In this document: positions 20,446 to 32,770 of the stretch, one piece after another
Layout of the letters: each line of letters opens with the position of its first letter
Position numbering within the stretch: position 1 is the stretch's first letter
Assembly: GCA_030867875.1 (NCBI GenBank)
Contig: JAOWCC010000917.1
Span: 248,001-312,000, forward strand
Reading direction: 5' to 3'
DNA: 64,000 nt
From: Actinernus sp. WN-2022
Taxonomy: Eukaryota; Cnidaria; Anthozoa; Actiniaria; Actinernidae
Made by a program: the position numbers and the translations under genes
The notes under the pieces: model-generated
What the model was told of the DNA's origin: nothing
Databases searched by the model: none
The model's input: only the letters and a program-made list of their open reading frames with translations

Positions 20446-22207
20446 ACAAGAGGCCCAGCTGAGTGGCCTTAACTCGGGCCATCTATAGCATGCACTGCAT
20501 GGAGTTCTAGCATAATACACACATACATACATACTGTGCATGTACATTTTAGCCACAATTTCCTTCAATGCTGTAGTTTAATATTACTTTCTTTTCAATA
20601 TCATTGTTCCTTGAGGGTCGTTAGAGTTATAAAAAAACTTGGGTGTTGTTGATTGAAGTGCAATGGTTATTTGAGTAGTCTGCACGGTATTGAGTCACTC
20701 AAATTTGATGATGAGAAATCAAGCAATTTAGAACAACAAATTCCACTTTTCATTGTGAATAGTTAGGTAATGTCATTCTAAATGTGAAATAAAGTCATCT
20801 ATTTGTAATTCTCAATAACAAACCAGTGGAGGCGGCGGAAATTCAGGCTAAATTCTCAATACAATATTTTTTATTGAGGTCGTAAACTACTGACCACCAT
20901 TTTCTAGTATTAGTGAGCTGCCACTGTGCTAGTGCTCATTTTCTACATCTTGAAGGAGACTGAAACTTAGAATGGCAGGCCACAAAGAAACATGCAACGT
21001 CCACTCATTTTTTTCTATCATTTTAGTCGCAGCAAGATTAATTTTCATTCCCAAATAATTAATAATAATACTCATACTCCTGATCATGACCGAGTGAAAG
21101 TGGCGATATTGATGCCAAGAACTGAGGAACAACAACAACAATTACATTTATTTTCTCATAAGATGATGGAAATGTATACAAGTAATAAGGCATAATAAGA
21201 AATACAATGATGAGAAGGTATGTCCTTAAGGTAACCTTAGGGTTATCTTAAGCCAGGACCTGACCTCAGATGGAAAACACTGAAACAAGATCTAGCTTGC
21301 ATGGATATATAATGGTACCAAGAAAGGGGAAGGGAAAGAAAGAGTGCCACTTGCATTTAAGTATACTTTCTCAGTTCTGGACCAAATTTATTTTATTTTA
21401 TAAACTTGCAACACTACTCTATGCATAATATCATTATGTCAGTTCTAGAAAAAACATTAAATACACTGTAGAATGCCTGAACCTGAAGAGATAATAATCA
21501 AATACAAAGAGGTACAGGCCAGATGTAAATAGACCCGGGAAATAGAACAAAATAAAAAGTTAATAATTGTGTTAGGTGGTAACTGTCCCTTGGTCTTGTG
21601 TTTAGGAAAGATTGTTTTTTACCAGTGTCAATAACACGCCACAGATAAAAATAATATGCGACTTCCACATCAGAGTCATTTATCGTTCGTTTGAAAAAAT
21701 CTTCATTTCGGATACTTACTCAGTTTATACTCACTGTATGCTAGATTTTCGTTCCCGAATTTATAAACATTTAAATACATGTGCATATAATATTATAAAA
21801 GGCCCTTGTCAGTCAGAGAACTGAGAAATCGGGTCATTTCTACTATACTTTCGAGAGGTTAATAACAATAAATAACAACACGACGACAGTCAATTGGTAT
21901 AAAGGTTATCATGTTCAGATTAGCGGCTACCTACATTTACAAGCTGTTGTTTTTATATATACTATAGTCAGTGTTGATCGCAGAGCAGACTGTCACGAGT
22001 CCAAACTCCCACTCGCCGCCATCTTGAAAAACCTGGAAATGTTGTCCACTGTTCACGTGACCAGCACAGTGCAATCTGATTGGTACGGTGGCGAAAAGAA
22101 CTTCCAAAGATGGCGCAATCTGATTGGTTGATGGCGCCAAATCTCAACACCAAAAAAAAAGAAACACTTGCAAAACTCGACTCGGGCCTGCCCACAGGCA
22201 GCCCGAG
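20446..22207. mobile_element. Element B: 1.8-kb relative of element A
   Basis: The left end ACAAGAGGCCCAGCTGAG followed by ACTCGGGCCA parallels the left end of element A. The right end is a strong hairpin, CTCGGGCCTGCC CACA GGCAGCCCGAG at 22181-22207, and the preceding CACGTGACCAGCACAGTGCA tract is shared with A. It sits in the intergenic space between the divergent HNH and polymerase genes of the Polinton-like element. No open frame of note and no clear target duplication. Confidence 0.65.
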
Positions 22208-22244
22208 TAATAATGGCTTAAAGAGATAATACTTGAAATATAAG

Positions 22245-25200
22245 ATGGAAAATATTTTCTCAACTAATAATATGAATAAGTCTCAGCTCAAGAAGCTTAG
22301 TAAAAATAAACTAATTTATCTGTTATTGAAACAGACTGTTAAACAAACTCCTAAAATCTTAATAGTGGATGATTACAATTAAACCACATAGGACCAGTTC
22401 CAACACCGCGAAAAAGCGTTAAGGATATGGTTAAACACTATGAAGAAAACATCATCTTACCACCACCTCAATTCAGGGATGGATATAAACCAAAACCAGT
22501 TCCTACTCCACGAACTAAGAAAATGATTGAAAAACCTATACCAAAGCCTAGGACTAAGGTAATACAACTAAATAAAGCCATGAAGGGTTACACCAAATCA
22601 TTTGAAGTTATGATTAAAGATAATAAACACCCTTTGATACAACTGCAAAATACAAGAAAGGGTGTTGAAAACCAGTTTAAAACAATATTGAGTGAAACAA
22701 AAGGTTTTAAATTCACTGAAACATTAAAGGTGTCATTTGTAAAACAAATTGATGAACGAAACAATAATTTCAACAGTAAAACTCAAACAATCATTAATGA
22801 GGACGATATTAACCAAACGTTACAAACTACTCTACAACAAATAGTATATGCTATTTCAGTATGGATATCAAAAGGATTTGATTGGACTATTGAATCAATT
22901 AATAATCATTACATCAATAAATTATAATGAAATATGAACCATTGAAGGGATCATCATATATTAAACTACCACCAGAACTTAGAAACTCGGCTAAAGGACT
23001 GATTAACATAAAAAAATGAGGAGGATGAGTGTTTTAGATGGTGTCATATTCGACATTTGAACCCACAAGATAAATATCCTCAAAGAATTAAAAAATCTGA
23101 CAAACAATATAAGCTGGATTATACAGGTATTGAATTTCCAGTATCACAAAAACAGTTAACAATAAAATAGAAAAGCCAAACAATATCAATATTAACGTAT
23201 TTGGGTATGAAGATAAACAACCATATCCCATCTATATATCAAAAGAAAAGTTTTGAAGATCATATGAATTTGTTATTGATTTTAACAAATTTATGTACAA
23301 CCAAACGAAACATAAAAATAAGAAACACTTCTGTACGTATTGTCTACAATGCTTCAGCTCTGAAAACGTATTGAGCTCTCAAGACATAAAGAGAACTGTA
23401 TCCAAGTAAATGGTGAACAAGCAATTAAAATGCCAACTAAAGATGACAATATATTGAAGTTTAACAATTTTCATAAACAGTTAAATGTTCCATTTGTTAT
23501 CTATGCTGATTTTGAGGCTTTAACAGAAAAAATAGATGGTTGTAAACCTAATAATGATAAATCATATACTGAAGCTTATCAAAAACATAAAGACTGTGGA
23601 TATGGTTATAAGGTTGTCTGTTGCTATGATGATAAATATAGTAAACCAGTACAGATCTATAGAGGTAAAAATGCTGTTTATACATTTATGGAAAAGATGT
23701 TAGAAGAGTTAAATGGTGTCAAAAGATGAAGAATGAACATTTTAACAAAGACATGATATTAACAAAAGAAGATAAGAAAGACTTTAAAACAGCTGATAAG
23801 TGTCATATATGTACCAAAAAGTATAATAAAACTGATGTTTTATTGTCATATAACTGGGAAATATAGAGATTCAGCTCATCAAGATTGGCTACGAAAATCA
23901 GAAAGATCGTTGTTGTTGTTATGTGACTCTCGAATCTTTCGAAATCCATCCCTAGTTTGGGCCATCGTATTCATAGGTATATATGCTTAACCGACTTTCT
24001 TTTATCGTAACGTTTGTATATATACTTTTTTAAATGAAACTTTAGTTCGAATATTTCTTCGAATCCCAGTCTAGAGTGGCGAGTAGAGGAATGCCGGAGA
24101 AAGGACCGAGACAGCGAGGCGAAGCGACTCGACAAATAATCCTTCAGCAGTCCACATTTTACATTCTCTAGGTCTACAAGAGAACACTTGTGGTTCAAAA
24201 GGACTACTACGTGAGTTTGCCGGGGATTTGCTGCACTAAGGGACCGGCGGGCTTCGTTGGAAAATATAGTTACAAAACACAAAGCAACCACTTCTGGCAT
24301 CAAGATCATTCGTAAATATAATTTCGCACGGCTAAGCTCCACTGAGGTGTTACGACTTATCTGTATCTGTATATGTTTTGTATTTTTATTAGCAGAGAAA
24401 GCAATGTCCTTATCCTTTTTTTTTCATCCTCCAGTACGTCCAGAAAGTCCTGCTACAAAAACTACGATCGCGGGTCAAACTCCAAATTATCTGCCGAGTT
24501 CAGCTGTTACTTCGCTGTGAGTTTGACTCGAGTGCGAGTACGACATTTCATGTTGCACTAAAAATATAGCATTCGCAAGGAAAGTAGAGATCTTCAAATA
24601 CAGCTAAGCAATACTGGAGACATGAAAACAAGGTAGCAAGAGTATGTGTTTGCTTGTAGAGTTGTGAAAAGTCGCACTCGTAAACCGAATTAGAATCTAA
24701 AGACAGAACAACTGGCTAAAATCCTGCCGAGTACTGTTAAAATCATATTAGAAGCATCAGGGGGAAATTCGTGGGCTCGATTGGGTTTTTAATCCGGTAG
24801 AAATTATGAAATTCGTTATCCAAAGTGTATGTGTACTTCTTTTATGATACTTATAAACAAATCGAGAGCATTTTAGTTCGCCTAAAAGCTGGCCTTTAAT
24901 TTATGCGGCCGTTGATAAACAAACTAATCATAACATTGGCGCAAAGCACCATGGGCTCGGACACAGGGTCTTTAACTTCAGACTGACAGATAATTAAGAT
25001 ACCGGTTATATTCCATAATTAACTTAAGGGGATATGATAGCCATTTTATTATGCAAGAAATTGGTGCAATCATTAAAAATAATAAATACATAAATAAAAA
25101 AGGGGAAGAAAAGCAGTATGAAATAAATGTGATTCCAAATAATATGGAAAAATATATGGCTTTAATGCTTGGTAACAATCTAGTATTTATTGATAGTTTT

Positions 25201-26970
25201 CAATTTATGAGTCAATCTCTCAGCAACCTAACAAACAACCTTCCAACTGAAGCATTTAAATATACATCAAAGGTATTCCAAAATGATCAACTAGAAATTA
25301 TGAAACAAAAAGGAGTATACCCTTATGATTATATGGATTCATTTGATAAATTTATTGAAACATAACTAGCAACAAAAGATGACTTTTATAGTATTATGAA
25401 TAACGAACACATCACAGATGAAGATTATAAACATGCTCAAAACGTGTGGAATACATTTAATTTGAAAAATATGGGAGAATATCATGATCTTTACCTTAAA
25501 AGTGACATATTACTGCAGCTTGCTGATGTGTTTGAAAACTTCAGAAAGACTTGTTCACAATACTATAAGTTAGACCCATGCCGCATTATTTTACTAGTCC
25601 CGGGCTATCTTGGGATGCTATGTTGAAAATGACAGACATCAAATTAGAATTAATAACTGATGTTGATATGTTTCAATTCATTGAAAAAGGCATGCGTGGT
25701 GGTATCAGTTATATAGCCAATAGATATGGAAAAGCTAATAATAAATATATGAAGAACTATAATGAAAAGGCGCCCTCAAAGTATATCGTGTATCTTGATG
25801 CCAACAACCTTTATGGATGGGCTATGAGTCAGTATTTACCAACTGGTGGATTTAGATGGGTTAACAGATAAACAAATAAATAATATTGATTTAGCTAAGT
25901 ATAAAGATGATAGTAAGAAGGGATTGATATTAGTAGTAGATCTAGAATATCCAAAAGAATTACATAACCTACATAATGATTATCCACTAGCAGCTATGAA
26001 AACAAAATTAAACCCAGAAATGTTGTCAGATTATTGTAAAGACATTCAAAATAAATATAATATATCAATCGGACAAGTACATAAGCTGATTCCAAATCTG
26101 AATGATAAAACAAAATATGTACTTCATTATAGAAATCTTCAATTATATACTAATTTAGGTTTGAAAGTAAAGAAGATACATAGAGTATTAGAATTCAATC
26201 AGTCCCCATGACTTAAGCAGTATATTGATTTCAACACTCAGCAAAGAACTGTAGCTAAAAATAGTTTTGAAAAGGATTTCTTCAAGCTAATGAATAATAG
26301 CGTTTTTGGTAAGACAATGGAAAACATTCGAAAAAGAGTAGACGTTAGACTAGTGACTGATGAAAAGAAATGATTGAAAATGGCAGCTAAACCAACTTTT
26401 GTAAGCAGTAAAAATTTAAATGAAAATCTTGTAGCTGTGCATAAGATAAAGGAAACACTAACACAAATTATTATTCACTGATACTGACAGTCTTACGTAT
26501 GAAATAGAAGCTGAAGATATTTATAAAGATTTTTGGAATGATAAAGATAAATTTCATAATAGCGAATATAGTACGGATTCCCCATATTATGATCCCACTA
26601 ATAAGAAAGTAATTGGAAAATTTAAAGATGAAGTAAAAGGTGTTGCAATCACTGAATTTGTTGGTCTAAGATCTAAAATGTATAGCTATATGAAAGATAA
26701 TGATAAAGGTGGGAAGACAGCTAAGGGTATTAAAAAAGCAGTTATTAAGAAAAACATCAAACAAAAAAAACTACAGACGTATTGATGAATAACAAACAAT
26801 TATGCCACAGTATGAAAACTATTAGAAGTAAAAACCATCAGCTTAGAAGTTATGAAATAAATAAAGTATCATTTAGCTGTTTTGATGATAAGAGGTATAT
26901 AATGGATGATGGTATAAATTCATACGCATATATGGACATTATAAAATCAATGAGTAAACGTTCCGAGTAA
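22245..26970 (+). pseudogene. Protein-primed DNA polymerase B, heavily frameshifted
   Basis: Replicative polymerase of Polinton-like elements (DNA_pol_B_2 type), which starts DNA synthesis from a terminal protein. Starting at 22245, recognisable blocks in order are a Lys/Pro-rich N-terminus (KPVPTPRTKK), a CxxC zinc motif (FCTYCLQCF), the exonuclease motif FVIYADFEALTEKI, a second zinc module (KCHICTKKY..CHITGKYRD) resembling endonuclease VII/HNH, GYDSHFIMQEIG, the palm motifs [26 protein letters not shown] and FTDTDSLTYEI, and a C-terminal FSCFDDKRYIMDDG. At least eight frame changes, several nonsense codons (25363, 26209, 26371), a deletion of a few dozen codons between the last two palm motifs and a foreign segment at about 23,890-24,970 show it is dead. 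It ends against the right TIR. Confidence 0.9.
23890..24970. mobile_element. Insert C: about 1.1 kb of foreign sequence in the polymerase gene
   Basis: Polymerase-like sequence stops after the codons for CHITGKYRDSAHQD and resumes near 24,972 with codons similar to NFRLTD. The intervening sequence is GC-richer, has no polymerase similarity and no obvious gene. I could not find terminal repeats or a target duplication, so it may be an insertion with decayed ends or a recombination product. Confidence 0.55.
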
Positions 26971-27118
26971 AATCTTCTATAAAATCTTCTATAAAATATT
27001 GTAGTAAATCTTACTTGAGTCTTATATATATGACCCAAATATAATAGACATGTTTAGACATAGTACTCCAGTGGGTAATCCCCTTAATACTTCCTGTTTT
27101 ACAAAGAATCACGTAATG
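26945..27118. repeat. Right TIR of the Polinton-like element
   Basis: Reverse-complement match to 9994-10205, ending ATCACGTAATG. It contains an extra tandem copy of AAAATCTTCTAT that is single on the left. The last polymerase codons abut its inner edge. Confidence 0.8.
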
Positions 27119-27239
27119 GATTCATTTTCCGAGAATGTCACGATATTTTCTCTTCAATAGGTATGTTCAGACATGTTATTTGAAACGCACTATTGACCTA
27201 TAAAACATCGTACCCTCAACTCCTATACTACTGTACATA

Positions 27240-27570
27240 ATCATAACACTAGGCAGAAGAACAATGTCCATCTTAAACAAGCAAGAACAAACTGGGGAAA
27301 GCATTGTTTTACCTTTGGACGAGTGGAATTCCCTCCCATCCGAAATTCGAGATTCGAACTCATTAGCCAATTTTAAAGCGCATTTTACTTTTTTACTTTT
27401 TAGATTTCTTATTGTATATACATTTTTATCAATTTTTACTTATCATTGTTATTAATTAGTTGTAACTATCCTATCTAAACTTTATTTTACTTTATTAGTT
27501 ATGTTAGGGCCCCATTGAAAAAACTCCTCGGAGATATGGGCACCCTGTCTAAACAAGTTATTATTATTGT
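27240..27570 (+). pseudogene. LINE reverse transcriptase, downstream part of the split copy, with 3' end
   Basis: Immediately after the second TGTACATA the frame reads NHNTRQKNNVHLKQARTNWG, the C-terminal LINE block that should follow the sequence at 2139. A one-base frame change near 27,318 precedes WNSLPSEIRDSNSLANFK, the family's closing motif. The 3' untranslated tail holds GGGCCCCATTGAAAAAACTC and ends in short TTATTATTATT repeats, typical of CR1/L2-type ends. It is the same element copy as 975-2139, separated by the 25-kb insertion. Confidence 0.85.
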
Positions 27571-29080
27571 CTATGATTGGTCAGATCTTCTCCTTTGTGT
27601 ATGAAAAGCTATTCAAATCAAAGACAATTACAATTAAGCCTTTTGAAATCGGATTTTTGGCGGCAAAACAGTGAGGCTAACTCAATGACAAATGGCTAAA
27701 AGATAATAGCTTGCATTAACACAATCGAGCAGCCAGTAACTCAAAGTAGCTTCTAGTACCTTGCGCTAAACAACACTTCCAAATAACGTGTTTACTGGTA
27801 TTCGAAAGCAACACATTAAGAGCACTTAATTGCTAATAAGAGCATTTCAGAAATCGAACTGTGTCGCTAATTAAGATTCACGACTTTCTTGAATTGAACC
27901 AGTTACAATAAGTTATTTACGGCAAAACGGTAGACTGACAATGCAGCTCAGGTAGACGACATAATATTTTTTTGCGCTAATTTCGAGATCTGATTGTCAA
28001 CTTGGCGAAAACGCGGCTTTAATTCTCATTTGCAGAGAACGATCTTCAGAACAATTAAGAAGAACATGTAGTTAAGCAAAGCTAAACACAATCCACGGGG
28101 GACCAAATCCCGTAGGACACCGGATTGCGTAAGTACCATGCCCACCCATCCATCCTAGGCCTTAATAGTTGTGGCTTCGATCTAACGTCTGGAAATTGCA
28201 CTTAAAATTCCTCGGCCGGTAAAATCAAAATGTTTCAGGAAAGATCACTGATAGTTTGAAAGCCTTGTGTGATAGTTTTCAAGTAAAAAGAATTGGCTTG
28301 CATGAGTACTCGTAGCGGCATCTCTTATATCCTAAAGTCATATGCATATTCCTATACTTGTCATTCATATCTTCAGCAAACCGCGGAAAAATACTACCTC
28401 GACGGTATATTTGTTTACCGGTAAATATGGCCTATTATATTATTATTTACGACGAGTTCAGGGTATGTCAACCACTTGGTTTTATCAACTAAGTATGGGA
28501 AGTGAGGTTCAGCTGATGCATGGAGCGACCTGATAAAAAATCACGCAGTTATATATAAAAGTATAAGTTTTATATAAATGTCACAAGTTTTATAATACGA
28601 GATGCTTGATATGTTATGGCAGCTTTACCGATAAATAGCGACAAGTTAAATAAAATACTCAACAAGTACAGTATGTGCAGGAGTTTGAAATATGTGAAAG
28701 AAAGTTGTATATAATATGATAAGTAAATTATGTTATATATTTATAAATGAAGTATTTTTGGCACAAACCTGTCAGCATTATTTCAAGAGCTGTTCGTGCT
28801 GATGAGAATTCAGAAGATCGTCGCAACCATTATAGTACTTCTTTGTCCTTCTGCTGCATTTTGGGCATTGCTTACTCGCACATTTGGGCAACACATTAAG
28901 GTTACGTAGTATAAGACGCAAGACTAGCACTCAATTGGGACGAAACCTAATTAATTGCTTATTGGGTTCGGACGGAATTCCCGAATTACGGTGAAGCGTT
29001 TTAAAATAATTACCCCTTAAAAATTGTGTACAGTTTGTGAAGCCGTGTTAGATACTAAATTAGGTCACGGACTTACTTTC
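27571..29080. other. No gene recognised
   Basis: About 1.5 kb of moderately AT-rich sequence without a persuasive open frame, RNA gene or repeat. Isolated open frames of about 60 codons show no family resemblance. Confidence 0.5.
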
Positions 29081-29089
29081 GTGTTCTGG

Positions 29090-32000
29090 TTGAGAAACAA
29101 AGTGTATACAGTCTAGAGAATCGGTTTTTGTGATCGACGTTTCAGAATTCAGCAAGCAGTCATTAAAGTAAAAAAAACATGAAACCTTTTTACCACTGAT
29201 CTGAATAACATTATCATGCCATACTTGATTGCTTTTTTGTTGTGTTTGGTGTCATTTTCTCGAATACAATCTTCAACTTCGCTCAGTCATTCATCTATGT
29301 TTGTTTACCAAACTTTCTCTAGTAGGAGAATATGAGGTGATATACTATAGTAGTAGGGAACCAATCAGAGAGGTCTAGAGCTCATGTCCAGTGGATGTGT
29401 GTATTAAATATTTCATTACATCCTCTTTTACTTAACTATAAAACTAACCTCTTGCCATGGAATCGGCTAACTTGCTGAACTTTCATACCATAGTTACGTT
29501 CTACTTCACGTCCCACTTCACAAACATCTTTGAAGGACGACAACAGTCTCAGCCGCCAACAGCATACCACATTCCAGATAAGTTAGCCTTTCATCTTCTA
29601 GTCTCTAATGTGATAACTAATGTGGTATTTTTCAGTAGAGTAGGCTTTTACCAAACTTCCAACAAACTGCTCAAAGTATTCAAAGTACTCAGCCTACCCA
29701 TGTTTCTGCAACTTTGCAGAAGTTTATCATAGTTTTCTTGACCCGTAAAAAAACCCAAGCACACCCAAAATAATTAGGGCAAGTGTCACTGGGGAGGGGA
29801 GGATGGGGAACGAATTGTTGCGACTATAAGTGTTTTATAGGCTTTGGTTCCTACAATTCGCATTTTTTTGTTAATGGCAGCTATAAACATAGGCAGAAAC
29901 ACTAGCGCCGGGGGTAGAGTATAATAGCGAATCCGCTAGTTAAGTTAAATTGCCAAATCAGTTACCCAACAGGTCCTCCTTGCAGTCTCGCTCCACCAAA
30001 AACCGCTACAAAACAGCAACAGCAGGGAGCCTCTGCTGACATCCCACGCCATCGCAGCGTTGACGAGGAAAACTGGAATACACAGGTTTGAAAAACAGGG
30101 TTGACAGGAGGGTTCAGTGCAAAAATACATCATTACGTTTGATTATGATTAATAACTGAGTCCCAAGTCTTGCTCTTTCACTCTGGTGAAGGTTGATCGC
30201 TCAAAACATCAGCTGCTCCTCGCTTCCCATGGCGTTAGCGTATCTTAACATTACATCTATAGTTAATACATAGAAACCAAGTGTTTGACATTTTTATGCT
30301 CGTCGTAAACAAACATAGCGTCGAGGTAGCCCAAGTAATCATGCGCCTTTTTTCGCGGGTCACTGAAGACAGGAGTGACAAGTACAAGTGTAGGGAATAT
30401 CAGAGACCCCGTTACGAATTGCCTCTAGCCAAATACACAATTGTGAAGCAAATCTGCTGGGAGCCAGTTTGAAAATTCAGCTATACGCCCGCTGACGGAA
30501 AATTAAGCCGGAACAGTCATTGTTTTGATCAAAGCCACCAAAAATAAAACTGAAAACTATTTAAGTCGCCAACATATACCCAAAACCTCTGGCCGACTGA
30601 CCCTGTGTTGTCGAGCGGACTATGCATTCGATCTTAATACATGAATTGAGCCGGCTCAGTTTTGAACATTTCACTGGTAAATTATAACGTTGAAGCTGTA
30701 GTCTGGAAAACAAAGTACTAAATTACGTCTCGGACTTGCTTTCGTGCATGTTTTGAGAAACAAAGTGTATACAGAATAGCTGTGATCGGCGTTTCAGAAA
30801 CCAGTTCGCCGTTAATTCCGACATTTTGAATGAGGTGTAAGCATGGCGCGAAATACAGTGTTTGTATCACGGGAATCCGATGCCAAATAATTTCCGTAAA
30901 ATCGAATTTCTGAAATATTCACAGTCAGCAAACCTAATATACCAGGTAAAAGATTAACTGATCAAAATATGAGGGATGTAGCTGTGCTGGGAAGCGTGTA
31001 GTTCATGTGTTTTCAGTTTTCTCTACATTTGTCTTGAGAACGAGTCCGCATTTTAATCGTGGCTCCCGATGCGAGATGGCTACTTCGCTCAGTCGTTCAA
31101 TCAAATTTGTTTTTACCAAACTTTCTCTACTTGTAGAATATGAGGTGATATATTTAGTAGTCTAAGGGATCGATAGCTCATATCCAGTGGATGTGTATAT
31201 TAAACATATCTTAACTTTCCTCTTTTACTTGACTATAAAACTAAAAAAGCTTACCTCTTGCGATGGAATCAGCTAGTTAACTTGCTGAACAACCATAGTA
31301 TAGTTCTACTCAGTCGCCAATAACAACAGCTTACAGCAGGCCACACGCAAGATAACTCAACTTCTAGTGTCTAACATGATAACTGATGTCCAACACACTG
31401 GATAAGCACTCTGTCTACCGATGTTTCCTTGATATGTAAAGCAACACAAGAACACCAACAAAATATAAATGGGGAGGGGAGGGCGGGTAGTATCGTCGTG
31501 TACCGTTTAACCAACTGCGTCATAAAATTCCCTTTGTTACCCACGTTCGGTATGAATAATTTGAGACTCAGAAATTTTATACGAACATCGGAAACGACAC
31601 TTAGAAATTTTAGAACGACTATATGTTATCCTCACTATAAAAAAAATTACCGCCTGAACCGGGATTCGAACCCGGGCCGGTTAAGAATCAATGCAACGGC
31701 TTACCCACCACCAACCGAAACCCTAACCATTAGACCACGAGAGAATTCGCTGATTGGAGTCGTTTCTTTTACCAGATTTATATCAACTTCATTAGCATGT
31801 TCATAAAATATTTTCTGATCCATCGCTACGCTCGTTGTTCCACTTGAGTTTTGAACATTTTATGGCGTCATTTCTATGATCAATACGAGTTCAGACAATG
31901 GCAAAATGTGTGCGATTTGTTAATAGTACATTAGTCCTGGACAATTCATTACCCGCCCTCCGGTAGTATCGTCGTGTACCGTTGAGATCCGTGGGGAATC

Positions 32001-32770
32001 ACACCTCGCGCGCTCGGTGGGTTGTCGTACCGCTATTATAGTATATAGTAGTAAGTGAAATTTTACAGCCAAGTCAGTTACCCAACAGGTCCTCCCTGTC
32101 AAAACTGATAGAAAAAAACAGCAGCAGGGAGCCACTGATGACGAGCCAAACTGAACTAGACAGATGCACCCACAGGTAACCCAAGCTCTGTAAGTGGCAA
32201 TACTTACTAGCATTTGTATGGATTTTTTTGGTCTTGGATTTTCAAAACTAATATTGAACAAAAAGGGACAATGTTTATTTGCCATGGGCTATGTGTGGTT
32301 GTAATTTCATTGTTTATGGGCGAGTTTTTACTCCAGCAGTTCTGTACACTGTACTGTATAGAACGGAAAGGTAGGAGCACAGGCAGCCCAAGTTCTGTAC
32401 CTGACTTGACGCGTAATAAAACCCAAGCACACCCAAAATATTAAAGCAAGTGTCACTGCATGGGGAGGGTGGGAAACGAATTGTCGGGACTAGTGTCCTA
32501 TTATATATATAGGCTTTGGTTCCTACCATTCGCCTTTTTGGTAATAGCAGCTGAGATAAAAAGATAAGCAAATCAGTTACCCAACAGGTCCTCCCTGTAG
32601 TCTCGCTCCACCAAAAACCGCTACAAAACAGCAACAGCAGAGAGCCTCTGCTGACATCCCACGCCATCTCTGATCTTGACGCAGCGTTGACGAGGCAAAC
32701 TGGACTACACAGGTTTGAAAAACAGGTTTGACAGGAGCGCTCAGTGCAAAAATACATAATTACGTTGGAT
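29090..32770. repeat. Locally duplicated blocks, diverged
   Basis: Several blocks recur in the same order. GAGAAACAAAGTGTATACAG lies near 29,093 and 30,751. The CTTTCTCTA...GAATATGAGGTGATATA block is near 29,310 and 31,120. CACACCCAAAATA...AAGTGTCACTG is near 29,762 and 32,428. CAGTTACCCAACAGGTCCTCC followed by CAGCAGGGAGCC or CAGCAGAGAGCC is near 29,960, 32,074 and 32,573. The last block ends in a matching GTGCAAAAATACAT at both 30,117 and 32,743. This suggests duplication of a unit of 2-3 kb followed by divergence and partial loss. No gene is identified. Confidence 0.75.
31640..31745 (-). mobile_element. tRNA-derived SINE fragment
   Basis: On the minus strand an A-box-like TGGTCTAATGGTTAGGG (31721-31737) is followed by a B-box GGGTTCGAATCCC (31661-31673). 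The spacing is wider than in a tRNA and the acceptor halves do not pair, so a SINE or tRNA pseudogene head fits better than a tRNA gene. An A-run precedes it on the plus strand at 31,640. Confidence 0.6.

Larger units (their letters stand above)
9994..27118. mobile_element. Polinton/Maverick-related element, degraded and repeatedly invaded
   Basis: The two ends are imperfect inverted repeats starting CATTACGTGAT and sharing TATGTCTAAACATGTCTATT and GTAAGATTTACTA further in. It carries a protein-primed family B DNA polymerase next to the right end, a zinc-ribbon gene next to the left end, and a block of small minus-strand genes between. Gross length is 17.1 kb, in the Polinton range, but about 9-10 kb is later insertions, leaving roughly 7-8 kb of original sequence. 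I see no double-jelly-roll capsid, packaging ATPase, protease or retroviral-type integrase. No exact 6-bp target duplication is seen (GATT occurs on both sides). It may be a deletion derivative or a compact lineage lacking those genes. Confidence 0.78.
2140..27231. mobile_element. 25-kb composite insertion with TIRs and 8-bp target duplication
   Basis: The left end reads GTAGTATAGGAGTTGAGGG and the right end is its exact reverse complement; a few further bases agree with one mismatch. The 8 bp TGTACATA occurs immediately before (2132-2139) and after (27232-27239). Removing the insertion and one duplication makes the LINE frame continuous from the Asn-Lys-Asp-Val-His codons at 2139 into the codons at 27,240. 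A second stretch of end homology (GTTTTATA..AATAGTGCG) lies at 2419-2445 on the left and directly next to the TIR on the right, so the left end carries about 255 bp of extra sequence, including an inverted copy of the terminus at 2315-2331. Only about 2 kb is the element's own sequence; the rest is the nested hAT and Polinton-like elements. Eight-base duplications fit hAT- or P-type transposition, but I recognise no transposase for it. Confidence 0.82.

Noticed and set aside
9987..27124. Exact 6-bp target duplication for the Polinton-like element
   Set aside because: Flanks GATTAC and GATTCA agree only partly and are offset by a base. I cannot claim a duplication.
31640..31745. Functional tRNA gene
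   Set aside because: The A-to-B box distance is too great and the acceptor halves do not pair, so a SINE head is more likely.
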